From a bacterium (GTDB lineage Bacteria; Patescibacteriota; Microgenomatia; UBA12405), in contig JAKAFM010000004.1 in the NCBI GenBank assembly GCA_021817905.1, positions 1-59,281 on the forward strand: a stretch of DNA of 59,281 nucleotides, read 5' to 3'. This document shows, piece after piece, positions 18,441 through 27,754 of the stretch. The position numbers and the translations under genes were made by a program. The notes under the pieces were generated by a model, which was not told the DNA's origin, searched no databases, and saw only the letters and a program-made list of their open reading frames with translations. How positions within the stretch are numbered: the stretch's first letter is position 1; every line of letters starts with the position of its first letter.

Positions 18441-19661
18441 ATGGAACTTATTGAACAAATAAAAGAAAGCTTAGGGATGCTAACCCTTAATAAAACGAGG
18501 ACAGGGTTGGCGATTTTGGGAATTGTGATTGGTATTGGCTCAGTAATTGCTTTGATTTCTCTTGGTCAGGCCAGTCAACAGGCGGTGGCTTCACAAATTC
18601 AAGGTTTAGGGGCGAATTTGCTAACAGTTCAACCAGGGGCAGTTAGCCAGGGGGCGGTTCGTGGAGCTGCCGGAGGCAACACTACTTTAACTAATGATGA
18701 TGCCACGGCTATCGCCAGCACCCCGCAAATTACAACGATTCAAAATGTTTCACCGGAGCTGTCGCGAAGGTCTCAGGTAAGAACGGGATCGAGCAATACC
18801 AATACACAAATTGTGGGGGTGACACCGGCTTATGCGCAAGTACATAAAATTACGGTGGATTCTGGAGCTTTTATAACTCAACGGGATGTTGATGCTATTA
18901 ATAAGGTGGCAGTGATTGGGCCACAAGTAGTAACCGATTTATTTAATGGCAATAGCCCCATTGGCCAAACTTTGAGAATTGGAACACAGACATTGACCGT
19001 TATTGGGGTGACAACCTCAAAAGGAGGGAGTGGTTTTTTTAACCAAGATGATATTATTTTTGTGCCGTTGTCGGTGGCTCAAAAACAATTGTTTGGGGTG
19101 AACTATTTAAGTTCAATTGCACTGGAAGCAAAAAGTTCTGATCAAATGACGAATGCCCAAAATGAAGTTGGTTATTTCTTGTTGGCTCGCCATCATTTTA
19201 ATGACCCGGCTCAAGCAGATTTTACGATTACTTCACAGCAGGATATTGTCAATACGGTATCGGCAACGACCGGGACTTTTACGACTTTACTATCGGGAGT
19301 AGCGGCAATTTCGTTATTAGTAGGCGGCATTGGGATTATGAACATTATGTTGGTGACGGTGACTGAACGAACTAGGGAAATTGGACTTCGAAAAGCTTTG
19401 GGTGCCAAAAAAGGAACTATTACGACCCAATTTTTAATTGAATCAATGATTTTGACTTTTTCCGGGGGGGTGATTGGAGTATTGTTGGGAATTGCGGCAT
19501 CGTATCTTTATTCAGTCAGTTCAAATTCGCCTTTTGTAGTATCGCCAAGCTCGGTAGTTTTGGCGTTTGTGGTATCGGTGGGAATCGGTATTTTGTTTGG
19601 TTGGTATCCGGCCAAAAGGGCCTCTCAGTTGCAGCCAATTGAAGCTTTGAGGTATGAATAA
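18441..19661 (+). CDS. MacB/FtsX-type ABC transporter permease
   Basis: LNKTRTGLAILGIVIGIGSVIALISLG, VTERTREIGLRKALGAKKGTI, YPAKRASQLQPIEALRYE. Confidence 0.95.
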   Translation: MELIEQIKESLGMLTLNKTRTGLAILGIVIGIGSVIALISLGQASQQAVASQIQGLGANLLTVQPGAVSQGAVRGAAGGNTTLTNDDATAIASTPQITTIQNVSPELSRRSQVRTGSSNTNTQIVGVTPAYAQVHKITVDSGAFITQRDVDAINKVAVIGPQVVTDLFNGNSPIGQTLRIGTQTLTVIGVTTSKGGSGFFNQDDIIFVPLSVAQKQLFGVNYLSSIALEAKSSDQMTNAQNEVGYFLLARHHFNDPAQADFTITSQQDIVNTVSATTGTFTTLLSGVAAISLLVGGIGIMNIMLVTVTERTREIGLRKALGAKKGTITTQFLIESMILTFSGGVIGVLLGIAASYLYSVSSNSPFVVSPSSVVLAFVVSVGIGILFGWYPAKRASQLQPIEALRYE

Positions 19662-19729
19662 TACTGGTGTTATTCGGAAATATTATGAGTTTGTTTGAAT
19701 AATAAGAAATATTGGTTTGAAAAGCAAAA

Positions 19730-21139
19730 TTATATATCTGGAAAAAGTATAGTTTCTCTTAAGCTTTTTTGATTACCCACAATCATTAATAATCTGTTTA
19801 GACCGATACCCAGTCCAGCAGTTGGTGGTACACCATAATTTAGGGCAATAACTAATGGATCAGTAGAATGATCTCTTTCTTGAATACCCATTTCACTGTC
19901 TTGACCTGCCAACTTCTTTTGAAGTTCAGTTGAGTTAACCAAATTAGTTGATATATCAGCGAATCCAATACCATTCATACATGCCCAAGCCCTTTCAACT
20001 TTATTTTCATCATATCCAGTTGTTTTTCCAAGTGGAGCTAGTCCAACCGGGAAATCCCTCAAAAATGTTGGTTGCAATAGTTTGGGTACAATAATTTTTT
20101 CAATTAACTTACCCACCTCCTGTGTTAAAGGAAGTCCCGAAAGTAGGATATTGTTTTTAGCAGCCATTTTTTTAAGGGAGTCTAAACTATTTATCTCATT
20201 TAGTGAAAAGTCTCCGAATAGCTTAAAGCCTTCATCTACAGTCATTTGTCCCCATTTTGTATCAACATTAATGCATTCTCCATTTAACAAAAAACGAGAT
20301 GTTCCAAACGCTCTCGTGACGGCTTCTCTAACCAAATATTCAGCCAAATCCATCATGCCGTTATAATCTGAATATGCAGCATATGCTTCTAGGGCTGTAT
20401 ATTCCGGGTTGTGGAATCTATCTTGCCCTTCATTCCTAAATGCTTTTCCTAGTTCATAAACCCTTTCATAACCAGCAGCAATCAACTGAACAAGTTCCAA
20501 TTCGCTTGTCGGTCTCATAAACATATCGGTTCCGAGCGAATTTTGGTGAGTGACAAATGGCTTAGCTTGACCAGACCTAAATTGTCTTCTTAAAACAGGT
20601 GTTTCAAATTCTTTAAAACCCAATCTATTAAGATTATCCCTTAATGACATATTTACTTTCGATATTCTGTCAAAAAAGACAAACGAATCTCTATCTGTAA
20701 TTAGTTGTAAAGGGAAATTGCCCCTTCTTTTACCGGTGTCCTGGACACCTTTATAACGATCTGGAAACGGCCCATTAAAACGAGTCACAACCTCTAATTG
20801 CTCCACAACTAGACTTCGCTCTTCCTTTTTAGATACAAAGGCTGAACCTGTAACACTAATTACGTCGCCTGTGTTTAACTGCTTGGCTAATTCGGTGGTT
20901 CCAGGTGTTGTCTCATCTGAAAAAGCTAACTGTGTTTGATCAGACTGGTCTTGGAGAACACCAAAACTTATTGATTTAAATCGTCTAAGATTTCTTACTC
21001 GGCCTCGTAACTCGACTTGTTTATTCTGTGAAAGGATAATACCAAAATCTCTTTTGAAATCGGCTATCAAAATACGCTTTGATTTTGGTTTACCATCTGC
21101 AATTGGTAATATACTTTCAATCATAATTTTATCTTCCAA
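19730..21139 (-). CDS. Class II lysyl-tRNA synthetase-like protein with diverged amino-acid/metal site (start TTG 21139 or ATG 21124)
   Basis: OB-fold VELRGRVRNLRRFKSISFGVLQDQ; motif 2 FRNEGQDRFHNPEYTALEAYAAYSDY; motif 3 GLGIGLNRLLM. Residues aligning with E. coli LysRS E414/E421/N424/E428 are W/G/D/N. Confidence 0.85.
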   Translation of the reverse strand: MEDKIMIESILPIADGKPKSKRILIADFKRDFGIILSQNKQVELRGRVRNLRRFKSISFGVLQDQSDQTQLAFSDETTPGTTELAKQLNTGDVISVTGSAFVSKKEERSLVVEQLEVVTRFNGPFPDRYKGVQDTGKRRGNFPLQLITDRDSFVFFDRISKVNMSLRDNLNRLGFKEFETPVLRRQFRSGQAKPFVTHQNSLGTDMFMRPTSELELVQLIAAGYERVYELGKAFRNEGQDRFHNPEYTALEAYAAYSDYNGMMDLAEYLVREAVTRAFGTSRFLLNGECINVDTKWGQMTVDEGFKLFGDFSLNEINSLDSLKKMAAKNNILLSGLPLTQEVGKLIEKIIVPKLLQPTFLRDFPVGLAPLGKTTGYDENKVERAWACMNGIGFADISTNLVNSTELQKKLAGQDSEMGIQERDHSTDPLVIALNYGVPPTAGLGIGLNRLLMIVGNQKSLRETILFPDI

Positions 21140-22103
21140 ATAGAAATCTCATAGTGTTTGTATAAGAAATATCTTTTCTGACTGAAGTTGGTAAGTCACC
21201 TAAAAGAGTGACTTCGTCTTCATAAACAACTTTTGTAAGAATTTTATGATTATTATCGTCTGTTACTGTCGTCCACGGCTCATCTGTACCCCAAAGAAGT
21301 CTGTCTGGGATCATTTTGTAAAGATCCATTATTACCTGTCTAGGTTTTGAATAGTCCAAATCCAATATTTTTCCATCGTCACGTCTTTGGGCAAAATAAC
21401 AGTTTGTGATATGTGGAGCCAGGTCGGTAAACAAGTTAGGTAACCCATCTTTTGTCAATACAGCAAACAGATCTTTTTCATAATCTCCCGTATGAGCTAT
21501 ACATATCCTTGTATCTGGGTATTTTTTCGCAACTTCGACTATTTGGTCAGGTCTTGAGTACTCATCGGGTCCCGAGTGAATCATAATTGGCAATGAATGT
21601 TCAGTGGCAAATTCTGTAAATTTGGAACCAATAAGTTTTAGGGCATGGGTATGGGTAGCCAGAGTGTGTAGTTTTAATCCAAAGAGTCTGTCCCCATCAA
21701 GAAGCTCTTTCAAAAGATTTAATTGTTCATCCTCTTTTGTACCTGGAAGAATATTTGCAAAAGGCATTATTTGTCCATTTCCAAAGAGTTCAACTTCTGC
21801 AAAGTGCGCTATGTTCGCGTGTTCATATGGAAATCTCTCGGCTGGTTTTTCTAGTTGTTCCCACACAGCATCAAATGCAACTTTTCTAGGGTCAAACCAA
21901 AACAAATCACTTGGGCCGGGAAATACAGCTGCATGGGTTATTCCGTTCGCATTCATCTTTCTGGCCATGTCTATAATACTTTGAGCGATTGGGTATCGAC
22001 GTCTTACTATATTGGTTAAATCTACCCCTGCGTGAGAATGGGCATCAATTGTTTTGGTGCCTGGACTAGCAAGATCTTTAAATATTTCTTCTCGTTCGAT
22101 CAT
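21129..22103 (-). CDS. Amidohydrolase-2-like metal-dependent hydrolase
   Basis: TIDAHSHAG (HxH), GLKLHTLATHTH, IMIHSGPDE, ICIAHTGD, LLWGTDEPW; start MIEREE. Confidence 0.82.
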   Translation of the reverse strand: MIEREEIFKDLASPGTKTIDAHSHAGVDLTNIVRRRYPIAQSIIDMARKMNANGITHAAVFPGPSDLFWFDPRKVAFDAVWEQLEKPAERFPYEHANIAHFAEVELFGNGQIMPFANILPGTKEDEQLNLLKELLDGDRLFGLKLHTLATHTHALKLIGSKFTEFATEHSLPIMIHSGPDEYSRPDQIVEVAKKYPDTRICIAHTGDYEKDLFAVLTKDGLPNLFTDLAPHITNCYFAQRRDDGKILDLDYSKPRQVIMDLYKMIPDRLLWGTDEPWTTVTDDNNHKILTKVVYEDEVTLLGDLPTSVRKDISYTNTMRFLFGR

Positions 22104-22106
22104 GTG

Positions 22107-22154
22107 TTGAAAAACTGGCAGGTGAAGTATACAATAACGGCAGTCCAGTATCAA
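22107..22154. promoter_or_regulatory. Overlapping divergent promoters between amidohydrolase and substrate-binding protein genes
   Basis: Plus: TTGAAA (22107-22112), 17 nt, TACAAT (22130-22135). Minus: TTGATA (22149-22154), 17 nt, TATACT (22126-22131). Confidence 0.65.
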
Positions 22155-22158
22155 ACCT

Positions 22159-23172
22159 ATGAGATATAACAAAGGCCTGACTATCGTCACTTTTTTAGTA
22201 GTCTGTTTTGTTGGCTTAAGTATTCTTCTTAAACATTTTAAAGTTGGATCTTACAGATCACAGATGAATGGAATCCGAGTTGGTTGGCAAATTCCGTGGG
22301 CGACTGAAGGGCAATTGGTGCAAGCAATGAAACACAAGAATCTTTTACAAAAACAGAACTTAAACCCGAATTTTATAGGTTTCAGTTCTGGGGCACCACT
22401 AAATGAAGCAGCTCTTTCGGGTAAAGTTGATGTTATTTTAACCGCGGATCAACCCGCAGCAACGTTACTTAACAAAAATTCTGATTGGGTCATTATAGGC
22501 CGTCTGATGTACAACCGTGTATCGTTATATGTCCCTCCCGATTCTCCAATCAAATCTGGAGCAGATTTAAGAGGTAAAACGGTAGCAATGCCTTTTGGTG
22601 CAGCTGCACAAAGGCTTGCATATAAAGTTGAGCAGAATGCTGGTCTTGATCCTAGTAAAGATGTCAAAAATATAAATATTGACATCTATGAACAATCCTC
22701 ATTGATTACAGATAAAAATGCTACAAAGTGGGGAAATATTGATGCGGTGGCTGGATTTGATCCCACCCCCGCTGTTTTGGAAGAAAAAGGACTTATTAGA
22801 AATATTGCTGTAGGTAAAGTGGTCTCAGTTGTGATGATGTCAAAATCGTATATAATTAAAAACCCAAATGCACCAACTGAATTCTTAAGAGCACTTAATA
22901 ATTCATATGTATACTATAAAGCTAATGTTGGTCAGGTTGATCAGTGGTTTAGAGACGAATCTAAGTTAAATGTTAGTTCGAAAGCTCTTGAAATATCAGC
23001 AAGTATTGAACCTAATATGACTCAACCAAATATTAATCTTTCTTTAAACGATGACGACTATCAGGTATTACAACAAGCAGCAGATTTTATTTATTCAGTA
23101 AAACTTATAAATAAAGACGTCACGATGAAGGATTTTGTGAATTTATCCAGTCTAAAAAATGTTAATAACTAA
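22159..23172 (+). CDS. ABC importer substrate-binding protein, NMT1/SsuA/ThiY-like, membrane-anchored
   Basis: N-terminal TM; VGWQIPWATEGQLVQAMKHK, FSSGAPLNEAALSGKVDVILTADQPAATLL, DLRGKTVAMPFGAAAQRLAYK. Confidence 0.8.
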   Translation: MRYNKGLTIVTFLVVCFVGLSILLKHFKVGSYRSQMNGIRVGWQIPWATEGQLVQAMKHKNLLQKQNLNPNFIGFSSGAPLNEAALSGKVDVILTADQPAATLLNKNSDWVIIGRLMYNRVSLYVPPDSPIKSGADLRGKTVAMPFGAAAQRLAYKVEQNAGLDPSKDVKNINIDIYEQSSLITDKNATKWGNIDAVAGFDPTPAVLEEKGLIRNIAVGKVVSVVMMSKSYIIKNPNAPTEFLRALNNSYVYYKANVGQVDQWFRDESKLNVSSKALEISASIEPNMTQPNINLSLNDDDYQVLQQAADFIYSVKLINKDVTMKDFVNLSSLKNVNN

Positions 23173-23174
23173 AA

Positions 23175-24305
23175 ATGAAGCAAAATTTGCTACTTATATC
23201 GCTGGATACTTTAAGGGCAGATGTTGCTTATAGTGGTAAATTTAAGACAATTGAAAAACTTCGTTCTTGCAGTGCCACTTTCATAAATACAATATCCTCA
23301 TCTCCCTTGACCCCATGTAGCCATGCCTCAGTTTTTACAGGATTACAACCATATAATCATGGCGTAAGACATTTATTTAAAGAAAAATTAAAAAAAGACA
23401 CAACAACCTTGGCACAAATACTTAAGGAAAATAATTATAAAACTAAAGCTATTATTTCTTGTCCTGGCATGAATAAATGGTATGGTTTTTCTAAGGGCTT
23501 TGATAATTATGATGACGAAATACCTTTACTCGCCGATGGCTCTGATCCTTTGAAAACTATTGATGTCAAAAAACGAGGCACAGCTTTAAAAAGAGCAAGT
23601 GTTGTTACTGAACGAGCGATTAATTGGTTAGAAAAAAACAAAGATGAACAATTTTTTCTCTTTATACATTATTTTGACGCTCATTGGCCGTATGAGGCGC
23701 CAGAAATATATGGTGGTGATAATGCATACGAGAACGAAGTTGCCTATTCAGATCATTATCTAGGTAAAGTCTTTGACTATTTAGAAAAAAATAAACTAAT
23801 GGATAGCACAACTATAGTTTGCTTCTCTGATCATGGCGAGGATTTAAATGGGTGGTATCCAAATGACAAAGGAGGTAAAAAATTAGGCCATCCTGAGGAA
23901 AATGGTCATGGATGCTTGCTTTATAATCAAACACAAAAAGTAGTTTTGATTATTAAAAACCGTATAATTTCAAAAAAGTCTAATTTTAACAATCAGGTTC
24001 GTTTGATAGATGTGTTACCCACTATCCTAGACTTACTTTCAATAAATTCAAAACTTAAGAATATTGATGGAATTAGTTTGCTACCGGTATTACAAAAAAA
24101 GATTAAAGACTCTTATATTGGTTATTCAGAAACTTTCTATCCTGAGGAGCAAGCCAAAACAGAACCTTCACTGAGCTATGTAAAAAACAAAAAAGCTTTC
24201 TTTTTTGATAACGAATTTAAGGTAATAAATAATTTGGATTCCGATTTGCAAGAAGCTTACGATCTTATAAGTGATATTAATGAAAAATATAACCTTATTA
24301 AATGA
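23175..24305 (+). CDS. Alkaline phosphatase/sulfatase-superfamily protein with Thr at the nucleophile position
   Basis: LLISLDTLRAD; TPCSHASVFTGLQPYNHGV in place of CxPSR; FSDHGEDL, GHGCLLYNQ. Confidence 0.82.
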   Translation: MKQNLLLISLDTLRADVAYSGKFKTIEKLRSCSATFINTISSSPLTPCSHASVFTGLQPYNHGVRHLFKEKLKKDTTTLAQILKENNYKTKAIISCPGMNKWYGFSKGFDNYDDEIPLLADGSDPLKTIDVKKRGTALKRASVVTERAINWLEKNKDEQFFLFIHYFDAHWPYEAPEIYGGDNAYENEVAYSDHYLGKVFDYLEKNKLMDSTTIVCFSDHGEDLNGWYPNDKGGKKLGHPEENGHGCLLYNQTQKVVLIIKNRIISKKSNFNNQVRLIDVLPTILDLLSINSKLKNIDGISLLPVLQKKIKDSYIGYSETFYPEEQAKTEPSLSYVKNKKAFFFDNEFKVINNLDSDLQEAYDLISDINEKYNLIK

Positions 24306-25720
24306 AAATCAATAATTCCGAGAAGTACAACAAAGTCATTTTAATCTCACTTGATACATTAAGAGCAGATTGTGTTCCGTCGAATCCCAATAAACTTTAT
24401 CCTTCTGAATACAAAGCAAAAGTTAAACTTAATGACTCTGAGGTAAATAAATTATTTTCTAAAGGTGTGTTTTTTAATAATGTTGTGTCGGCTGCGCCCT
24501 ACACATCTTCGTCGCATGCAGCATATTTTACAGGCAAATGGCCTATTCGTAACGGGGTTTACGATCAATTTAACAGCAAACTAAAAACTAAAAGTATTTT
24601 TCAAATATACAAACAAAATGGATATGAGACGATTTTTAAAACAGATTTTCCATTCATTCTGGGTAAATATCTTAACATGATAAAGGGTGTAGATAAATAT
24701 TTTATAGAAGACACGCCATCAGCACTCAAAGAACTTAAATCTAAAAAGAAACAACTGGCATTCTTTCATTTCGGACAGTTCCACTATCCATACGGATTCC
24801 ATAATCTTAAATATGGAGGTAAAGATTATGTCAATAAAATAAACTTTTTAGAGAAAAAATATAAAATTCCAACAGACAAAATTAACTTGGAAGATATGGC
24901 TATGGAGTCGTTTAGGTCAAAAGAAGATACTGAGTTGCTTTATAGATATAAAAAGATAATTGCATACCTTTATAAACACAGGTTGGATAATGATCTCTTT
25001 AATCTTTATTTGGAAGGCATTAATTATTTTAATAAAAACTTTTTGGATAAATTTATAAAAGAACTGCTCGAAACTATTAACAATCAAAACTATTTACTAG
25101 TTATATTTTCCGATCACGGGGAGGCATGGAATGATTATTCCTATGGTCATCACAATTCTTTTGATGAAGGAGTTATCAGAGTTCCTATTGTTTTTTACTA
25201 TAAAGGTGTAACTCCAAAATTATATTCAAATAGGGTACGTACAATAGACCTTGCCCCTACACTTAATGATTTATTATCACCAAACAGTAACAGATTTGAT
25301 GGAAAGAGCTTGTATAAAAAAGTATTTGCTGACGAAGAAGATGGTAACCTTGATGCTTTTTCTGCAATTTGGGTAAATGAATCTACTGATGTCATCAAAA
25401 AAGTCAGAACATTAATTGATAAAGACGAACTAACATTTAATAAATCGCTTTCCATAAGATACGGAGCGGCTTACTATCAACAAAATCTAAAATATACTGA
25501 ATACTATAAAAGATTTACAAATCGGTCTGAGGAGTTAAGTGATGTAAAAGAACATGATACTTTTGAAATCACAGACAATCTTAATGTTTTACAGACACAG
25601 AAAAGATTACCAAAATCTATAAAGCAAAATATAAACAAACTTAACAACATAAAATTACAGTCAAACTCCTCACCTGATATTGTGCGTACTTATCTACGTT
25701 TAAGTGGATACAAGGTCTAA
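24302..25720 (+). CDS. Second sulfatase-superfamily protein with Thr at the nucleophile position
   Basis: VILISLDTLRAD; YTSSSHAAYFTGKWPIRNGV; FSDHGEAWND, YGHHNSFDEGVIRVPIVF; 4-nt ATGA overlap with upstream gene. Confidence 0.82.
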   Translation: MKINNSEKYNKVILISLDTLRADCVPSNPNKLYPSEYKAKVKLNDSEVNKLFSKGVFFNNVVSAAPYTSSSHAAYFTGKWPIRNGVYDQFNSKLKTKSIFQIYKQNGYETIFKTDFPFILGKYLNMIKGVDKYFIEDTPSALKELKSKKKQLAFFHFGQFHYPYGFHNLKYGGKDYVNKINFLEKKYKIPTDKINLEDMAMESFRSKEDTELLYRYKKIIAYLYKHRLDNDLFNLYLEGINYFNKNFLDKFIKELLETINNQNYLLVIFSDHGEAWNDYSYGHHNSFDEGVIRVPIVFYYKGVTPKLYSNRVRTIDLAPTLNDLLSPNSNRFDGKSLYKKVFADEEDGNLDAFSAIWVNESTDVIKKVRTLIDKDELTFNKSLSIRYGAAYYQQNLKYTEYYKRFTNRSEELSDVKEHDTFEITDNLNVLQTQKRLPKSIKQNINKLNNIKLQSNSSPDIVRTYLRLSGYKV

Positions 25721-25721
25721 T

Positions 25722-26300
25722 ATGTCAATTACAACTAAAACTATTCTAAAACTGCAGTATGGTGACTTTACGACTTGTTATCACGAAACAAAAACTGGTG
25801 AGTGTATATCTTTAAGTTATGGAGATATAACAAAACCCTTACCTGTTGTTCGAATTCATTCTTCATGTCTTTTTGGTGAATCGTTTTTATCTCTCCATTG
25901 TGAATGTCGGAATCAACTTGAAGAAACACTTAAACAAATTAAGAAAAACGGTTCAGGTGTGATCATATACACATATGCAGAGGGAAGAGGGATTGGTTTA
26001 GAGAAAAAAATAAAAGCAATGGAAGTTCAAAGAACAAAAAATTTGGATACTGTACAGGCATTTGAGTTTTTAGGGCTACAACCAGACCTTAGAACATATA
26101 GCACTGAAGTAACCGCACTTAAAGAGCTTTATGTAAACCGTAATATAAAGCTAGTTTCAAACAATCCAAATAAGATTAATGCCCTAAATAAGGCAGGTTT
26201 TGTTATAAAAAAAATAGTTAAATTAACCATCAAATTAAATGAATACAACTCAAAAGAATTGATAACCAAAAAGACAAAACTAGGCTATTATATTGATTAA
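25722..26300 (+). CDS. GTP cyclohydrolase II-like enzyme (RibA family), Tyr105->Met variant
   Basis: HSSCLFGESFLSLHCEC (three Zn Cys), EGRGIGLEKKIKAMEVQ, LDTVQAFEFLGLQPDLRTY, LVSNNPNKI. Confidence 0.85.
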   Translation: MSITTKTILKLQYGDFTTCYHETKTGECISLSYGDITKPLPVVRIHSSCLFGESFLSLHCECRNQLEETLKQIKKNGSGVIIYTYAEGRGIGLEKKIKAMEVQRTKNLDTVQAFEFLGLQPDLRTYSTEVTALKELYVNRNIKLVSNNPNKINALNKAGFVIKKIVKLTIKLNEYNSKELITKKTKLGYYID

Positions 26301-26307
26301 AAGTTTT

Positions 26308-27048
26308 ATGAGAAAAAACATATTAGTACTATTATCCGTTTTGATCTTTTGGCAGATATTGGACTACCTTGCCCTTAACCGTAGCGGTCAGTTCACTTCA
26401 CCTTTCAGTCTTATAACATCAATAATTAATACAATTAAGAATGGGGAAATATTATCAGATGCGCTTGCGAGTATCGTACGAGTCTCCATAGGTTTTGTGA
26501 TTGCTACCTTTTTAGCTATCCCATTAGCCCTGATTTCAGAAACCAATAAAATTATGCGCATTTTTATAAATCCCATTATTGAAGTATTACGTCCAATTCC
26601 ACCAATTGCGTGGATACCAATATCCATTATTTTTTTTGGCCTTGGAGATACGTCATCCTATTTTATTGTCTTTTTAGGCTCATTCTTTCCGATATTCAGT
26701 AATACTTATTTGGGCGCTTCGTCATTGCCGACAATATACAAACATATCGCAGAAACGTTTGAATTGAATAAATCAGATTATTACAGAAAGGTGTTATTAA
26801 AGTTTTCCCTTCCTTATATTTTTACTGGATTAAAAATTGGGATTGGAATGGCATGGATGAGTGTAATCGCCTCAGAACTAGTTAGCGGCCAATCTGGACT
26901 GGGGTATTATATTCAGATCAATAGATTACTTCTTAATCTCGATAACGTAATTATTGGGATGGTATTTATTGGTTTTATTGGGATTGTTTTTAATTTTGGT
27001 TTTACTAAACTAGAACGTAAAATGATACCTTGGAGGAAAAAAATATGA
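26308..27048 (+). CDS. ABC importer permease (SsuC/TauC/ThiX type)
   Basis: EVLRPIPPIAWIPISIIFFGLGDTSSYFIVFLGSFFPIFSNTYLG, GMAWMSVIASELVSGQSGLGYYI. Confidence 0.9.
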   Translation: MRKNILVLLSVLIFWQILDYLALNRSGQFTSPFSLITSIINTIKNGEILSDALASIVRVSIGFVIATFLAIPLALISETNKIMRIFINPIIEVLRPIPPIAWIPISIIFFGLGDTSSYFIVFLGSFFPIFSNTYLGASSLPTIYKHIAETFELNKSDYYRKVLLKFSLPYIFTGLKIGIGMAWMSVIASELVSGQSGLGYYIQINRLLLNLDNVIIGMVFIGFIGIVFNFGFTKLERKMIPWRKKI

Positions 27049-27737
27049 TTTTGATAAAAAATTTATCCTATTCTTACGATATGAATACATATCAAACTAT
27101 TAAGGATCTGTCTTTCAATATACAACAAGGTGAGTTTGTTAGTATTTTAGGAAAATCGGGTTGTGGTAAAACGACATTGGCAAATATTATTTGCGGGTAT
27201 TTAAAACCTACAGAAGGGAAAATAGAAATAGATGGAAAAGCAAGTTTTTATCCGAACAAAAATAAAATTATAATAAACCAAGAAGACGATCTGTTTGATT
27301 GGATGACTATTTACCAGAATATGGAAATTGCTACTCAAGACCGAGACTTAATTCTTAAATATCTCCTTCTTGTAAATCTAGAAGATAGAATAAACGAGTA
27401 TCCGTCTAGTTTGTCTGCTGGAATGAAAAAGAAGTTGTCGTTTATAAGGGCCTTATCTGCAAAACCAGATCTGCTTATTCTTGATGAACCATTTTCGTAT
27501 TTGGACTATTCCACAAAAGCCGAGCTTCTTAAACAGTTTCAAAGAATTATTAAATCATCTAATACTACGACGATCTTAATCACCCACAACATAGACGAAT
27601 CTTTATATTTATCGGATAGAATAATAGTTTTAAAAGGTTATCCGTTTAAAATTTCTAAAGATATTAGATTGGATAGCAAGAAGATTAAAGGACATGCGAT
27701 GGCTAGTTTGGTTGATGACATCAAAAAATCATACTAA
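27045..27737 (+). CDS. ABC importer ATPase (SsuB/TauB/ThiZ type)
   Basis: GKSGCGKTT, SSLSAGMKKKLSFIRAL signature variant, LLILDEPFSYLD; start overlaps permease stop. Confidence 0.92.
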   Translation: MILIKNLSYSYDMNTYQTIKDLSFNIQQGEFVSILGKSGCGKTTLANIICGYLKPTEGKIEIDGKASFYPNKNKIIINQEDDLFDWMTIYQNMEIATQDRDLILKYLLLVNLEDRINEYPSSLSAGMKKKLSFIRALSAKPDLLILDEPFSYLDYSTKAELLKQFQRIIKSSNTTTILITHNIDESLYLSDRIIVLKGYPFKISKDIRLDSKKIKGHAMASLVDDIKKSY

Positions 27738-27743
27738 CTTTGG

Positions 27744-27749
27744 TATAAT
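27744..27749 (+). promoter_or_regulatory. -10 element TATAAT, 5 nt before the S66 peptidase ATG
   Basis: tggTATAATcgcttATG. Confidence 0.55.
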
Positions 27750-27754
27750 CGCTT

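Noticed and set aside
14739-19661. Two-component system + MacAB-like exporter as a novel system
   Set aside because: Common bacterial envelope-stress/antimicrobial efflux arrangement; only the D-loop change is unusual.
21129-22190. Longer amidohydrolase start at 22190 (MTIVRPLLYLIGL...)
   Set aside because: Would overlap the divergent gene start and both promoters; MIEREE at 22103 fits the promoter.
22159-27737. Interpretation as a classical sulfate-ester/sulfonate scavenging operon
   Set aside because: Both sulfatase-fold enzymes lack the Cys/Ser formylglycine site and a GCH II-like gene sits inside the operon; kept only as an alternative.
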